A stretch of DNA of 64,000 bases, taken from assembly GCA_016200895.1 (NCBI GenBank), contig JACQDX010000063.1, forward strand, positions 53,480-117,479, given 5' to 3'. Under the pieces are notes generated by a model. It made no database searches. It was not told the origin of the DNA and was given only the letters and a program-made list of their open reading frames with translations. Each line of letters begins with the position of its first letter. The first letter of the stretch is position 1. The position numbers and the translations under genes are program-made. Positions 9,083-17,440 of the stretch are shown here, piece after piece. The DNA is from Burkholderiales bacterium (GTDB taxonomy: Bacteria; Pseudomonadota; Gammaproteobacteria; Burkholderiales; Burkholderiaceae_D).

Positions 9083-10594
9083 TTAGTCGGCTTTTGCCAT
9101 TATTGTCTTTGGATTAGCCTCCGTTAATGTTGATAATGTCACTGGAGCAGATTTACGCGCTTCCCAGCCGCCACCAATGGCACGTATCAAACTCACTGCC
9201 GACTTGGCACGTGCTCCATCTAACTGTGCGGCGATGCGCTGTTGCTGCAAGACCGTACGGTCAGCATCTATGACGTTCAGATAACTGACCGAGCCTTCGC
9301 GGTATTGCACATGCGAGAGTTTGGCCGCCCGCTCCGCTGCCTGCACTGCATTGTCTTGTGCCAGTGTTTGCTCATGCAGCAGGCGCAAGTCAGCCAGATT
9401 ATCCTCAACCTCCTTGAAGGCATTAAGTACGGTCTGGCGGTAGTTGGCCACATCTTCTTCATAGACTGCGCCTGCCTTGTCAACACTGGCCTGACGGCGG
9501 CCACCATCAAACAAGGGCATGGACAATAAGGGGCCTAGCAGGAAGGTGCGGCTGCTCCAGTTCAGCAAATCACCGAGGCTGGCTGATTCATAACCGGCGG
9601 AGCCTGTGATATCCAGCCTTGGGAAGAAGGCAGAGCGGGCCACACCTATCCGGGCATTGGCTGCGGCCATGCTGCGTTCTGCTGCGGCGATATCTGGCCT
9701 GCGTTCCAGCAAGGCCGATGGCAAGCCTGCCGGGATATTGACAGCAATGCGTGCCAATGGCCGTGGCGAGAAATTGAATTCTGCCGGTGTCTTGCCCAAT
9801 AACACTGCCAGTGCATGCTCGGCCACAGCACGACTGCGTGCCAGGCCCAGCGATTCTGACTGAGCAGATGCCAGCTCAGCCTTGGCGCGCGCCAGATCGA
9901 GTTCGCTGATATCACCCTCATTAAAACGGGTTTGTACCAGCTTCAGGGTTTTTGAGCGCAGCTCTACCGTGGCGGCATACAAGGCCTGTTCTGCATCCAG
10001 CTCGCGCAGCAAAAAGTAGGCTTGTGCCACATCGGCTTGCAAGGCCAGTTGCACAGACTGGAACAGTGCCTCATTCTTTTGCGTATCTGCCGTTGCGGCA
10101 TCTATGCTGGAAGCCACGCGGCCAAACAGATCCAGTTCATACGAGGCACCAAGCTGGGCATTGTAGGTCGTGGAAGTCGGCATCCTGGTATTGTCAGGCA
10201 AACCCTGGGACGCCGGTGCAGCACGCCCACGGTTGGCACCCAGTCCCGCGTTGACTTGCGGGAACAGTCCTGCCCGTGCGTCCTGCCGCAAGGCGCGTGA
10301 CTGCTTCAGGCGTGCGGCAGCGGCTTTCAGGTTCTGGTTGGCCACCATGGCCAGTGTTTCCATCTCGTTCAGGCTATCGTCTGCAAAGATTTTCCACCAT
10401 TCGCCACGTGCGACTTCTTCTGAAGGTTGCGCTTCTTTCCAGGTGCTATTGGTGGTCAACGCTTCCTTGTATGCGCTTGGGGTGGCAACTTCTGCCTTTT
10501 CATAAGTCGGTGCGACTGAGCAACCAGCCAGCACCAGCAATAACATCAGCAGGGACGAAGCCGATTTCAAGGGTTTGATTGTGTTCATCATCAT
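9083..10594 (-). CDS. RND efflux outer-membrane lipoprotein (NodT/OprM family)
   Basis: A 503-residue outer-membrane channel of the TolC-like factor family. A lipoprotein signal peptide ends in a lipobox (VLAGC, then SVAPTYEKAEV). Two outer-membrane-efflux repeats follow, with typical motifs (SYELDLFGR, YFLLRELDAEQ, ARIGVARSAFFPRLDITGSAGY, LLSMPLFDGGRRQA). It would connect to the inner-membrane pump to expel drugs across the outer membrane. It begins 6 bp after the pump gene stop and is the last gene of the operon llpE-MFP-RND-OMF. Its counterparts are OpcM (Burkholderia cenocepacia) and OprC/OprN-type channels. The start at 10594 could equally be the third ATG of the ATGATGATG run. Confidence 0.93.
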   Translation of the reverse strand: MMMNTIKPLKSASSLLMLLLVLAGCSVAPTYEKAEVATPSAYKEALTTNSTWKEAQPSEEVARGEWWKIFADDSLNEMETLAMVANQNLKAAAARLKQSRALRQDARAGLFPQVNAGLGANRGRAAPASQGLPDNTRMPTSTTYNAQLGASYELDLFGRVASSIDAATADTQKNEALFQSVQLALQADVAQAYFLLRELDAEQALYAATVELRSKTLKLVQTRFNEGDISELDLARAKAELASAQSESLGLARSRAVAEHALAVLLGKTPAEFNFSPRPLARIAVNIPAGLPSALLERRPDIAAAERSMAAANARIGVARSAFFPRLDITGSAGYESASLGDLLNWSSRTFLLGPLLSMPLFDGGRRQASVDKAGAVYEEDVANYRQTVLNAFKEVEDNLADLRLLHEQTLAQDNAVQAAERAAKLSHVQYREGSVSYLNVIDADRTVLQQQRIAAQLDGARAKSAVSLIRAIGGGWEARKSAPVTLSTLTEANPKTIMAKAD

Positions 10595-10600
10595 GCTCTC

Positions 10601-13600
10601 TCAAACTTTAACTATGCTGTGCTCATGATCGTGACCATGTGCTACTGCTGGTGCTTCATGCACCACTGCAGAATGCAGCTTGCGGCTCCCAGCAACAGTG
10701 CGCAGCAATACATAAAATACCGGTGTCAGGAACAGGCCAAACAGGGTTACGCCCAGCATGCCAAAGAACACCGCTACACCCATGGCATGACGCATCTCGG
10801 AACCAGGTCCGCTGGAAATCACCAGTGGTACTACACCCATGATGAAGGCGATGGATGTCATCAGGATAGGGCGCAGACGCAAACGGCTGGCATCTATCGC
10901 TGCCTGCAAAGGCGTGCTGCCCTGCAGCTCCAGCTCCCGCGCAAATTCCACGATGAGAATGGCATTCTTGGCCGACAGCCCCACCAGTACCATGAGACCT
11001 ATCTGGGTAAAGATATTGTTATCACCACCTGTGAGCCATACGCCAGTCAAGGCTGCCAGCAAACTCATGGGCACGATCATGATGACTGCCAGTGGCAAGG
11101 TCAGGCTTTCATACTGCGCCGCCAATACCAGGAATACCAGCAAGACACTGATAGGGAATACCCAGACACCGGCATTGCCTGCAAGGATTTGCTGGTAAGT
11201 CAGGTCAGTCCATTCAAACTTGATACCGGCAGGCAGTGTTTTTGCAGCGATACGTTCTGCCGCAGCCTGCGCCTGATTGGATGAATAACCGGGTGCCGGG
11301 CCGCCATTGATATCCGCAGCCGTGTAGCCGTTATAGCGCACTACCATTTCCGGACCAAAACTCGGCGTGACCTTGACGAGGGAAGACAGCGGCACCATTT
11401 CACCAGCAGTGTTACGGGTTTTCAGTTGCAGGATATCTTCCGGTTTGGCACGGTAAGGCGCATCTGCCTGGGCACGTACCTGATACACACGGCCAAAGCG
11501 GTTGAAGTCATTCACATGCAGAGAACCAAGATAAATTTGCATTGTGTCAAACACATCGGTCACCGGCACGCCCAGCTGCTTGGCCTTGACGCGGTCCAGA
11601 TTGACATCCAGTTGCGGCACATTGATCTGGTAGCTGGAGAACATGGGTCCCAGTTCGGGCGCTGTTTTGGCAGCGGCAATAAAGGCTTGCGCTGCTGCAT
11701 CCAGTTCAGCGTAGCCCAGTGCGCCCTTGTCTTCGATCTGCATCTTGAAGCCACCGACAGTACCCAGGCCCATGACAGGTGGTGGCGGGAAGACCGCAAT
11801 GAAACCATCCTTGATCGCAGAATACTTCTGGTTCAGCTTGCCTGCAATTGCATCGGCTGCCAGATCCTTGCTACGGCGTTCTTCAAACGGTTTCAGCGTC
11901 ACAAAAACAATACCGGCGCTGGAGCTATTGGTAAAGCCGTTGATGGACAAGCCCGGGAAGGCAACTGCACTCTCCACACCCGGTTCTTTCAAAGCGATGG
12001 CAGACATATCACGAATGACTTTTTCAGTACGGTCCAGCGTCGCACCATTCGGCAATTGTGTGAAGCTGATCAGGTATTGCTTGTCTTGTCCTGGTACAAA
12101 ACCACCCGGCACGATATAAGAAACACCCACGGCTGCCGCCAGCAATACCACATACACCACCATGCTGGAAGCCTTGCGGGAAATAACACCCGCTACACCT
12201 TTGGAATACTTTTCAGAACCGCGATTGAACATGCGGTTGAAGGCATTGAAGAAACGGCCAAACAGGCGGTTCATTACTTTCGTCAGCCAATCCGGTTTTT
12301 CGTCATGGCCTTTGAGCAGGATTGCTGCCAGTGCTGGCGACAAGGTCAGCGAGTTGAAGGCAGAAATCACAGTCGATATCGCAATCGTCATCGCAAACTG
12401 TTTGTAGAACTGCCCGGTAAGCCCTGTCATGAAGGCCAGTGGTACAAATACAGCTACCAGTGTCAAGGCGATAGCAATGATAGGGCCGCTGACTTCACGC
12501 ATAGCTCTATACGTCGCTTCTTTCGGTGACAAACCAGCCGAGATATTTCTTTCCACATTCTCTACCACCACAATGGCATCGTCGACCACAATACCGATGG
12601 CGAGAACCATGCCAAACAACGACAAGGCATTGATGGAATAGCCAAAACCCAGCATCAGCGAGAAAGTACCGACGATGGATACTGGCACCGCCAGCAAAGG
12701 TATCAGTGAGGCACGCCAGGTTTGCAAAAACACGATGACCACCAGCACCACCAGCGCTATCGCTTCCAGCAAAGTCTCGACCACCGCATGGATACTGGAA
12801 CGCACGAATTGCGTAGGGTCATACACGATTTTGTATTGCACCGAGCTTGGGAAGTCTGCCGACAATTCTTTCATCGCTGCACGTACCTGGTCAGAAACAT
12901 CCAGTGCATTCGCGCCAGGTGCCTGGAAGATAGGTATCGCGACAGCCGGTTTATTGTCCAGCAAGGAACGCAAACCATATTCTGATGCGGCCAATTCTAT
13001 GCGCGCTACGTCCGCCAGGCGGGTAACTGCACCATCGGCAGAAGTCTTGAGTATGATCTCGGCAAATTCTGCCTCTGATTTCAAACGGCCTTGCGCATTC
13101 ACATTGAATTGCAATGGCGTGCCCGGTACATTAGGTGATGCACCGATGACACCCGCCGCAACTTGCACGTTTTGCTCGCGGATGGAGTTCACGACGTCAG
13201 ATGCAGTCAGGCCACGTTGCGCTACTTTTTGCGGGTCCAGCCAGACGCGCATGGCGTAATTGCCAGAGCCAAACAAGCCCACTTCACCCACACCCTTGAT
13301 ACGCGCCAGACGGTCTTTGACATTCAACACTGCGTAGTTGCGCAGGTAAGTCATGTCATAGCGATCATCCGGTGAAATCAGATGCACCACCATGGTCAAC
13401 GCAGGTGAACTCTTGATGGTCGTCACACCCAGGCGTTGCACGTCAGCAGGCAGGCGTGGCAAGGCTTGCGAGACACGGTTTTGCACCAGTTGCTGCGCCT
13501 TGTCAGGGTCTACACCGAGCTTGAAGTTGACCGTCACCGTCAGGTTGCCGTCACTATTTGCCTGTGACTGCATGTAGAGCATGTTTTCGACACCGTTGAT

Positions 13601-13810
13601 GGATTCTTCCAGAGGAGACGCCACGGTTTCTGCAATCACCTTGGGGTTAGCACCAGGATACTGCGCTCGCACGACGACGGAAGGTGGCACCACCTCGGGA
13701 TATTCCGAGATAGGTAGCTGGAACATGGATAGCGCACCAGCCAGCAGGATAATTACCGACAACACCCCGGCAAAAATGGGGCGGTCGATAAAGAATTTTG
13801 AGATATTCAT
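10601..13810 (-). CDS. RND multidrug efflux permease, MexF/BpeF/CeoB type
   Basis: A 1069-residue inner-membrane proton/drug antiporter of the HAE1 family. The N-terminus (NISKFFIDRPIFAGVLSV) and the porter-domain text (PPSVVVRAQYPGANPKVIAE, then QNVQVAAGVIGASP) closely follow the MexF/BpeF/OqxB branch rather than AcrB/MexB. TM4 carries the proton-relay acidic pair in GIVVDDAIVVVENVER, and TM10 has the Lys in GLSAKNAILIVEFA. Twelve membrane segments and two large periplasmic loops are evident, with a normal length. The tail is His-rich (HGHDHEHS). It sits between its adaptor and channel genes with short gaps. Family members export chloramphenicol, fluoroquinolones and trimethoprim; the substrates here are not shown. 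Confidence 0.95.
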   Translation of the reverse strand: MNISKFFIDRPIFAGVLSVIILLAGALSMFQLPISEYPEVVPPSVVVRAQYPGANPKVIAETVASPLEESINGVENMLYMQSQANSDGNLTVTVNFKLGVDPDKAQQLVQNRVSQALPRLPADVQRLGVTTIKSSPALTMVVHLISPDDRYDMTYLRNYAVLNVKDRLARIKGVGEVGLFGSGNYAMRVWLDPQKVAQRGLTASDVVNSIREQNVQVAAGVIGASPNVPGTPLQFNVNAQGRLKSEAEFAEIILKTSADGAVTRLADVARIELAASEYGLRSLLDNKPAVAIPIFQAPGANALDVSDQVRAAMKELSADFPSSVQYKIVYDPTQFVRSSIHAVVETLLEAIALVVLVVIVFLQTWRASLIPLLAVPVSIVGTFSLMLGFGYSINALSLFGMVLAIGIVVDDAIVVVENVERNISAGLSPKEATYRAMREVSGPIIAIALTLVAVFVPLAFMTGLTGQFYKQFAMTIAISTVISAFNSLTLSPALAAILLKGHDEKPDWLTKVMNRLFGRFFNAFNRMFNRGSEKYSKGVAGVISRKASSMVVYVVLLAAAVGVSYIVPGGFVPGQDKQYLISFTQLPNGATLDRTEKVIRDMSAIALKEPGVESAVAFPGLSINGFTNSSSAGIVFVTLKPFEERRSKDLAADAIAGKLNQKYSAIKDGFIAVFPPPPVMGLGTVGGFKMQIEDKGALGYAELDAAAQAFIAAAKTAPELGPMFSSYQINVPQLDVNLDRVKAKQLGVPVTDVFDTMQIYLGSLHVNDFNRFGRVYQVRAQADAPYRAKPEDILQLKTRNTAGEMVPLSSLVKVTPSFGPEMVVRYNGYTAADINGGPAPGYSSNQAQAAAERIAAKTLPAGIKFEWTDLTYQQILAGNAGVWVFPISVLLVFLVLAAQYESLTLPLAVIMIVPMSLLAALTGVWLTGGDNNIFTQIGLMVLVGLSAKNAILIVEFARELELQGSTPLQAAIDASRLRLRPILMTSIAFIMGVVPLVISSGPGSEMRHAMGVAVFFGMLGVTLFGLFLTPVFYVLLRTVAGSRKLHSAVVHEAPAVAHGHDHEHSIVKV

Positions 13811-13850
13811 GATGTTTTTCTATCTGAGTCTATATTTGGGTACGCGACGA

Positions 13851-15152
13851 TTAAGACTTGTTGGCTGGAGTAGTCTTGTCTTCCGCACCTGCAACCGGGG
13901 TGGCTGGCACAGTAGTCGCTTTGCTCATAGCCACCATATTCGGCGTGATGGTGTCGCCTGGCCGTGTGCGTTGCAGGCCATTGACGACAATGCGTTCACC
14001 AGCCTTCAAGCCAGATTCCACGATCAGCAAATCTTCCTGCCTGCTACCCAGCCGCACTTCGCGGTAAGCGGTGTGATTGTCCTTGTCCACTGCCAGCACG
14101 AAGCGTTTGCTTTGATCTGTGCCCACGGCTTTTTCATCTATCATCAGGGCGGTGTGCGGTGCACCGCCACCAAGGCGTATGCGGGCATACAGGCCGGGCA
14201 GGAGCAAGCCGTCCTGGTTTTCAAACACGGCGCGCACGCGTATGGTTCCTGATGAAGTATCGACGCGGTTGTCGATGGAAACCACCTTGCCCTGGCGGGA
14301 ATAACCGTCTTCATTCGCCAGACCCAGGAAGACCGGCACCTGGCTATTCTTCGCCTGCGCCGGATTCACGTATTTCAGGAAGCTTTGTTCATCTACATCA
14401 AAAGATGCATACACCTGTGACACCGATACCAGCGTGCTCAAAGCTGGCGAGCTGGCACCGACTGCAATGACATTGCCGACGGTGACTTCGGCACGTGAGA
14501 TGCGGCCAGCAACCGGTGCCGTGATCTGGGTATATTCAAGATTGAGTTTTGCTGTTCTCAACGCTGCCTGTGCTGCCAGTACATTGGCGGCGGCTTCACG
14601 CGATGCATTTTGTTTTTCTTCAAAGTCACGCCGGGCGATGGCGTTTTCACCTAGCAGTCTTTCGCCACGGGCCACGTCAGAACCGGTATAGGCTGCACGC
14701 GCCTCGGCAGCGGCCAGTTGCGCCTGGAAGCGTGCTACTTCAGCCGCATAAGGACGGGGGTCTATGGTGAACAGCAAATCCCCTTTCCTGACCAGGCTGC
14801 CATCCTTGAAATGCACGGCAGTCAGTGTGCCTCCGACCAGTGGCCGTATCTCGACGCGGTCTACCGCTTCAAGCTTGCCTGAATAGTTTTGCCAGTCAAC
14901 GATATTGCGGCTGACGACTTCGGCGACATCAACGGTCGTTGCAGGTGGAGCACCCTTGGGAGCCGCATCGCTGGCTTCGACTTTGATGGCACCTATGGTG
15001 CCTGCAGCGGCGATCAAAAGAACAATGGCAGTGCTGATGGCGATGGATTTACGGCTTGGTGCGGTGGAAGTAGTGGATTCAGACATGATATTCCTCGTGG
15101 ATGTTGGATGTAAATTACTGAGTTCTTGAGAATCTTTTGTTTTGTCAGACAT
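13851..15152 (-). CDS. RND efflux membrane-fusion (adaptor) protein
   Basis: A 433-residue periplasmic adaptor (HlyD/AcrA family). An N-terminal membrane anchor (SIAISTAIVLLIAAAG) is followed by the lipoyl/hairpin/barrel order: VEIRPLVGGTLTAVHFKDG, LLFTIDPRPYAAEV, an alpha-helical hairpin rich in Ala/Arg/Glu, then YTQITAPVAGRIS. The C-terminus is Ala/Thr-rich. Its ATG at 15152 overlaps the end of the upstream llpE-like gene (ATGTCTGA), with GGAGG 9 bases upstream, which suggests translational coupling. A second ATG at 15086 also has GAGG well placed and would remove a 22-residue polar leader; either start is possible. Confidence 0.92.
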   Translation of the reverse strand: MSDKTKDSQELSNLHPTSTRNIMSESTTSTAPSRKSIAISTAIVLLIAAAGTIGAIKVEASDAAPKGAPPATTVDVAEVVSRNIVDWQNYSGKLEAVDRVEIRPLVGGTLTAVHFKDGSLVRKGDLLFTIDPRPYAAEVARFQAQLAAAEARAAYTGSDVARGERLLGENAIARRDFEEKQNASREAAANVLAAQAALRTAKLNLEYTQITAPVAGRISRAEVTVGNVIAVGASSPALSTLVSVSQVYASFDVDEQSFLKYVNPAQAKNSQVPVFLGLANEDGYSRQGKVVSIDNRVDTSSGTIRVRAVFENQDGLLLPGLYARIRLGGGAPHTALMIDEKAVGTDQSKRFVLAVDKDNHTAYREVRLGSRQEDLLIVESGLKAGERIVVNGLQRTRPGDTITPNMVAMSKATTVPATPVAGAEDKTTPANKS

Positions 15153-16080
15153 TTTGTTTTTCCTCCAGGGATACGAAAGCAGATATGTTCAAATCAGACG
15201 AAGTAGAAGCTGCCAGACGGCGGCGCAAAAAATCCGCCACTTCCACCAGCACAGGCTGATGCTCAGGCAGTGATGCATGCTTGATCCCGGCAAAGCGGGC
15301 AACCTGTACAGGCACGCCTACCGTGATCAGGGCCGCCGCATATTTTTCTGCCTCCACATGCAAAACATCATGTTCAGCGGTGGCGATAAAGGCAGGCGAC
15401 AAGCCACCCAGGCGGCTTGATTCCAATGGTGCGGCATAAGGGTGCAGGCGTTGCAAAGAGCGCGGCAGGTATTGGCCATAACAATGCGCACATTCTTGCG
15501 GGGTCAGGTCAGAGTCCAGTTTCTTGGCGTCACCGAGACGCGTCATGCTGGGGTCCAGCATCGGGCCTATCAGTGCCTGCGCCAGTATCGGCGGGGCATT
15601 GCGGTCACGTGCGATCAGGGTCAGGCAAGTCGCCAGGTTGCCACCGGCATCGTCGCCCGCTACTGCCAGCCGACTGGCGTCAGCTTTGATGCTGACGGCA
15701 TTCTTGATGGCCCACAACATGGCGGCATAGGCATCTTCCGGCGCTGCCGGAAAAGGCTTGGCCGGTGCTAGTGAATAGCCCACGGACAAGACGATGACAT
15801 TGCTGTTCCGTGCAATGAAGCGTGCCGGTACATCAGCATCATTCAGGGAGCCGCTGATGAAGCCACCACCGTGGAAATACAGCACTACTGGCAAAACTGC
15901 ATTGCCCTGTGGGCGATACAGACGCACAGGAATGACCCCAAGCGGGCCAGGGATAAGGAAATTGTCTACCTGCAAAGATGGCTCAGCCGTCTTTGTGGTC
16001 TTCTTTCTTTTTTTATCAGAAGTACCGGGATTATCGGGTTTGCCGGGTTTACTGATAATTGTTGCTGTTTCGTCCATCAT
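15145..16080 (-). CDS. llpE: Lipase-like alpha/beta hydrolase (LlpE type) with altered nucleophile
   Basis: A 311-residue protein of the hormone-sensitive-lipase family: oxyanion-hole motif HGGGF at residues 70-74, then LAPAKPFPAAPEDAYAA, and a C-terminal EHDVLHVE Asp and IKHASL His. The usual nucleophile elbow GDSAGG reads GDDAGG (residues 142-147), so Asp144 stands where the catalytic Ser should be; the DNA there is unambiguous. In Burkholderia, a lipase-like gene (llpE) heads the ceoAB-opcM/bpeEF-oprC efflux operon next to a divergent LysR regulator, exactly as here, so I call it the llpE counterpart. It may bind or modify a pump substrate or inducer rather than act as a normal esterase. 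The N-terminal 35 residues are a Lys/Thr-rich extension. Confidence 0.82.
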   Translation of the reverse strand: MMDETATIISKPGKPDNPGTSDKKRKKTTKTAEPSLQVDNFLIPGPLGVIPVRLYRPQGNAVLPVVLYFHGGGFISGSLNDADVPARFIARNSNVIVLSVGYSLAPAKPFPAAPEDAYAAMLWAIKNAVSIKADASRLAVAGDDAGGNLATCLTLIARDRNAPPILAQALIGPMLDPSMTRLGDAKKLDSDLTPQECAHCYGQYLPRSLQRLHPYAAPLESSRLGGLSPAFIATAEHDVLHVEAEKYAAALITVGVPVQVARFAGIKHASLPEHQPVLVEVADFLRRRLAASTSSDLNISAFVSLEEKQNV

Positions 16081-16266
16081 ATTGTCGCCAATCGCGCCAG
16101 AGCTTAGTGAATGGAGCGAATAGTAGGCACTATGTGCTTCGGGATAAACGCCTATAATCCAACATGACTATTCCGTCAGGCCGACTAATCAGCTATCAAA
16201 TCAGGTTTATACTTCGTTCAGACGAATAGTCCTTGACTATGCCAACCAGTTTTCAGGAGTACAGCG
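16081..16266. promoter_or_regulatory. Divergent regulatory region with GAATAGT repeats
   Basis: 186 bp between the efflux operon and the LysR gene. GAATAGT occurs at 16118-16124. GACTATTC at 16166-16173 and its complement GAATAGTC at 16224-16231 form an inverted pair 50 bp apart, and a further GACTAT lies near 16235. Repeated dyad half-sites in a divergent LysR promoter fit a regulator binding region; this is inference. Confidence 0.45.
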
Positions 16267-17298
16267 ATGGACCGCTTTCAGGCAATGCAAGTCTTTACCC
16301 GAGTGGTAGACAGCAATAGTTTTACCCGCGCCGCCGACAACCTCGGCTTGCCGCGTACTACCGTCACGACCATCATCCAGAACCTGGAAAGCCTGTTACA
16401 GGTGCGCTTGCTGAACCGCACTACCCGCCGCCTGAGCCTGACGCCAGATGGCGCGGCCTACTATGAGCGCTGCGTACGCATCCTGGCGGACGTGGACGAG
16501 ACTGAATCCTCATTCCAGAACGTGGCACGCGGCCCCAAAGGGACTTTGCGCATCGACGTGCCAACCTCGATAGGCCGACTGATCCTGCTACCGCAAGTCT
16601 GCGAGTTTTATTCGCGCTACCCTGACATCAAACTGGTCATGGGCATGGGTGACCGCATGGTGGATATGGTGCAGGAGGCGGTTGATTGCGTGATACGGGT
16701 AGGCGAGTTGCAGGATTCCAGCATGGTGGCGCGCCGCATAGGTACTTTCCAGAGCATTACTTGCGCAGCACCGGATTATCTCGACAGCCACGGTGAGCCA
16801 CAATCCATAGAAGACTTGCAGCATCACCAGGCTGTGCATTATTTTTCCAGCCGCACTGGCCGCAATCTGGATTGGGATTTTATCGTCGATGGCAAGACAG
16901 TGGATGTCACCGTCAATGGCAAGATATCCGTCAATGATTCTGAAGCCTACATAGAATGCGCCCTTAAGGGCTTTGGCCTGATACAGGCACCGCGCTTCAT
17001 GCTGATGCCGCACTTGCAATCTGGCGCATTGCGCGAGGTATTGCCGCAATGGACACCGGCCCCCATGCCCATCTCAGTGGTATATCTGGCCAACCGCCAT
17101 CTGTCACCCAAAGTGCGTGCCTTTGTTGACTGGGTGGCAGAACTGTTTCCGCGCTGCCCGTTGTTCAGTGGGCGCGATGCAGAATTGCTGAGTGGTATGG
17201 GCGAATGTACCTTTGCCGGTAAACAGGATCAGCGCCCTGCGCACAATACACTGCGCTCTGTCATCGAGCAAAAGAATATTGCTGAGAGTGTGTTTTAA
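16267..17298 (+). CDS. LysR-family regulator divergent from the efflux operon
   Basis: A 343-residue LysR-type regulator. The N-terminal winged helix-turn-helix reads MDRFQAMQVFTRVVDSNSF, then AADNLGLPRTTVT and LEQ-like LESLLQVRLLNRTTRRLSLT. The effector-binding domain follows (GTLRIDVPTSIGRLILLP, DCVIRVGEL, GFGLIQAPRFML). It belongs to the DmlR/AaeR-like branch by its opening. The last 40 residues extend past the usual end. AGGAG precedes the ATG. Its position facing llpE-MFP-RND-OMF matches CeoR/BpeT-type activators of the Burkholderia pump, so it is likely the operon's regulator, possibly responding to a phenolic compound; that is inference. Confidence 0.9.
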   Translation: MDRFQAMQVFTRVVDSNSFTRAADNLGLPRTTVTTIIQNLESLLQVRLLNRTTRRLSLTPDGAAYYERCVRILADVDETESSFQNVARGPKGTLRIDVPTSIGRLILLPQVCEFYSRYPDIKLVMGMGDRMVDMVQEAVDCVIRVGELQDSSMVARRIGTFQSITCAAPDYLDSHGEPQSIEDLQHHQAVHYFSSRTGRNLDWDFIVDGKTVDVTVNGKISVNDSEAYIECALKGFGLIQAPRFMLMPHLQSGALREVLPQWTPAPMPISVVYLANRHLSPKVRAFVDWVAELFPRCPLFSGRDAELLSGMGECTFAGKQDQRPAHNTLRSVIEQKNIAESVF

Positions 17299-17440
17299 AC
17301 ACTACCTTGATCTCACAAGTTGATTTCAAGCAATAGCAATTTGACAAAATTAAATTTACAACAAACAGTGTATTTCAATTAAATCATTTTCCGTTTGCCC
17401 ATTAAAGTCGTTAATAATTCATTACTAGCGAGCGTGCAAG

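Noticed and set aside
11426..12529. Plus-strand 367-codon frame inside the RND pump gene
   Set aside because: Shadow of the strongly conserved permease on the other strand; composition is His/Gln/Cys-rich without domain structure.
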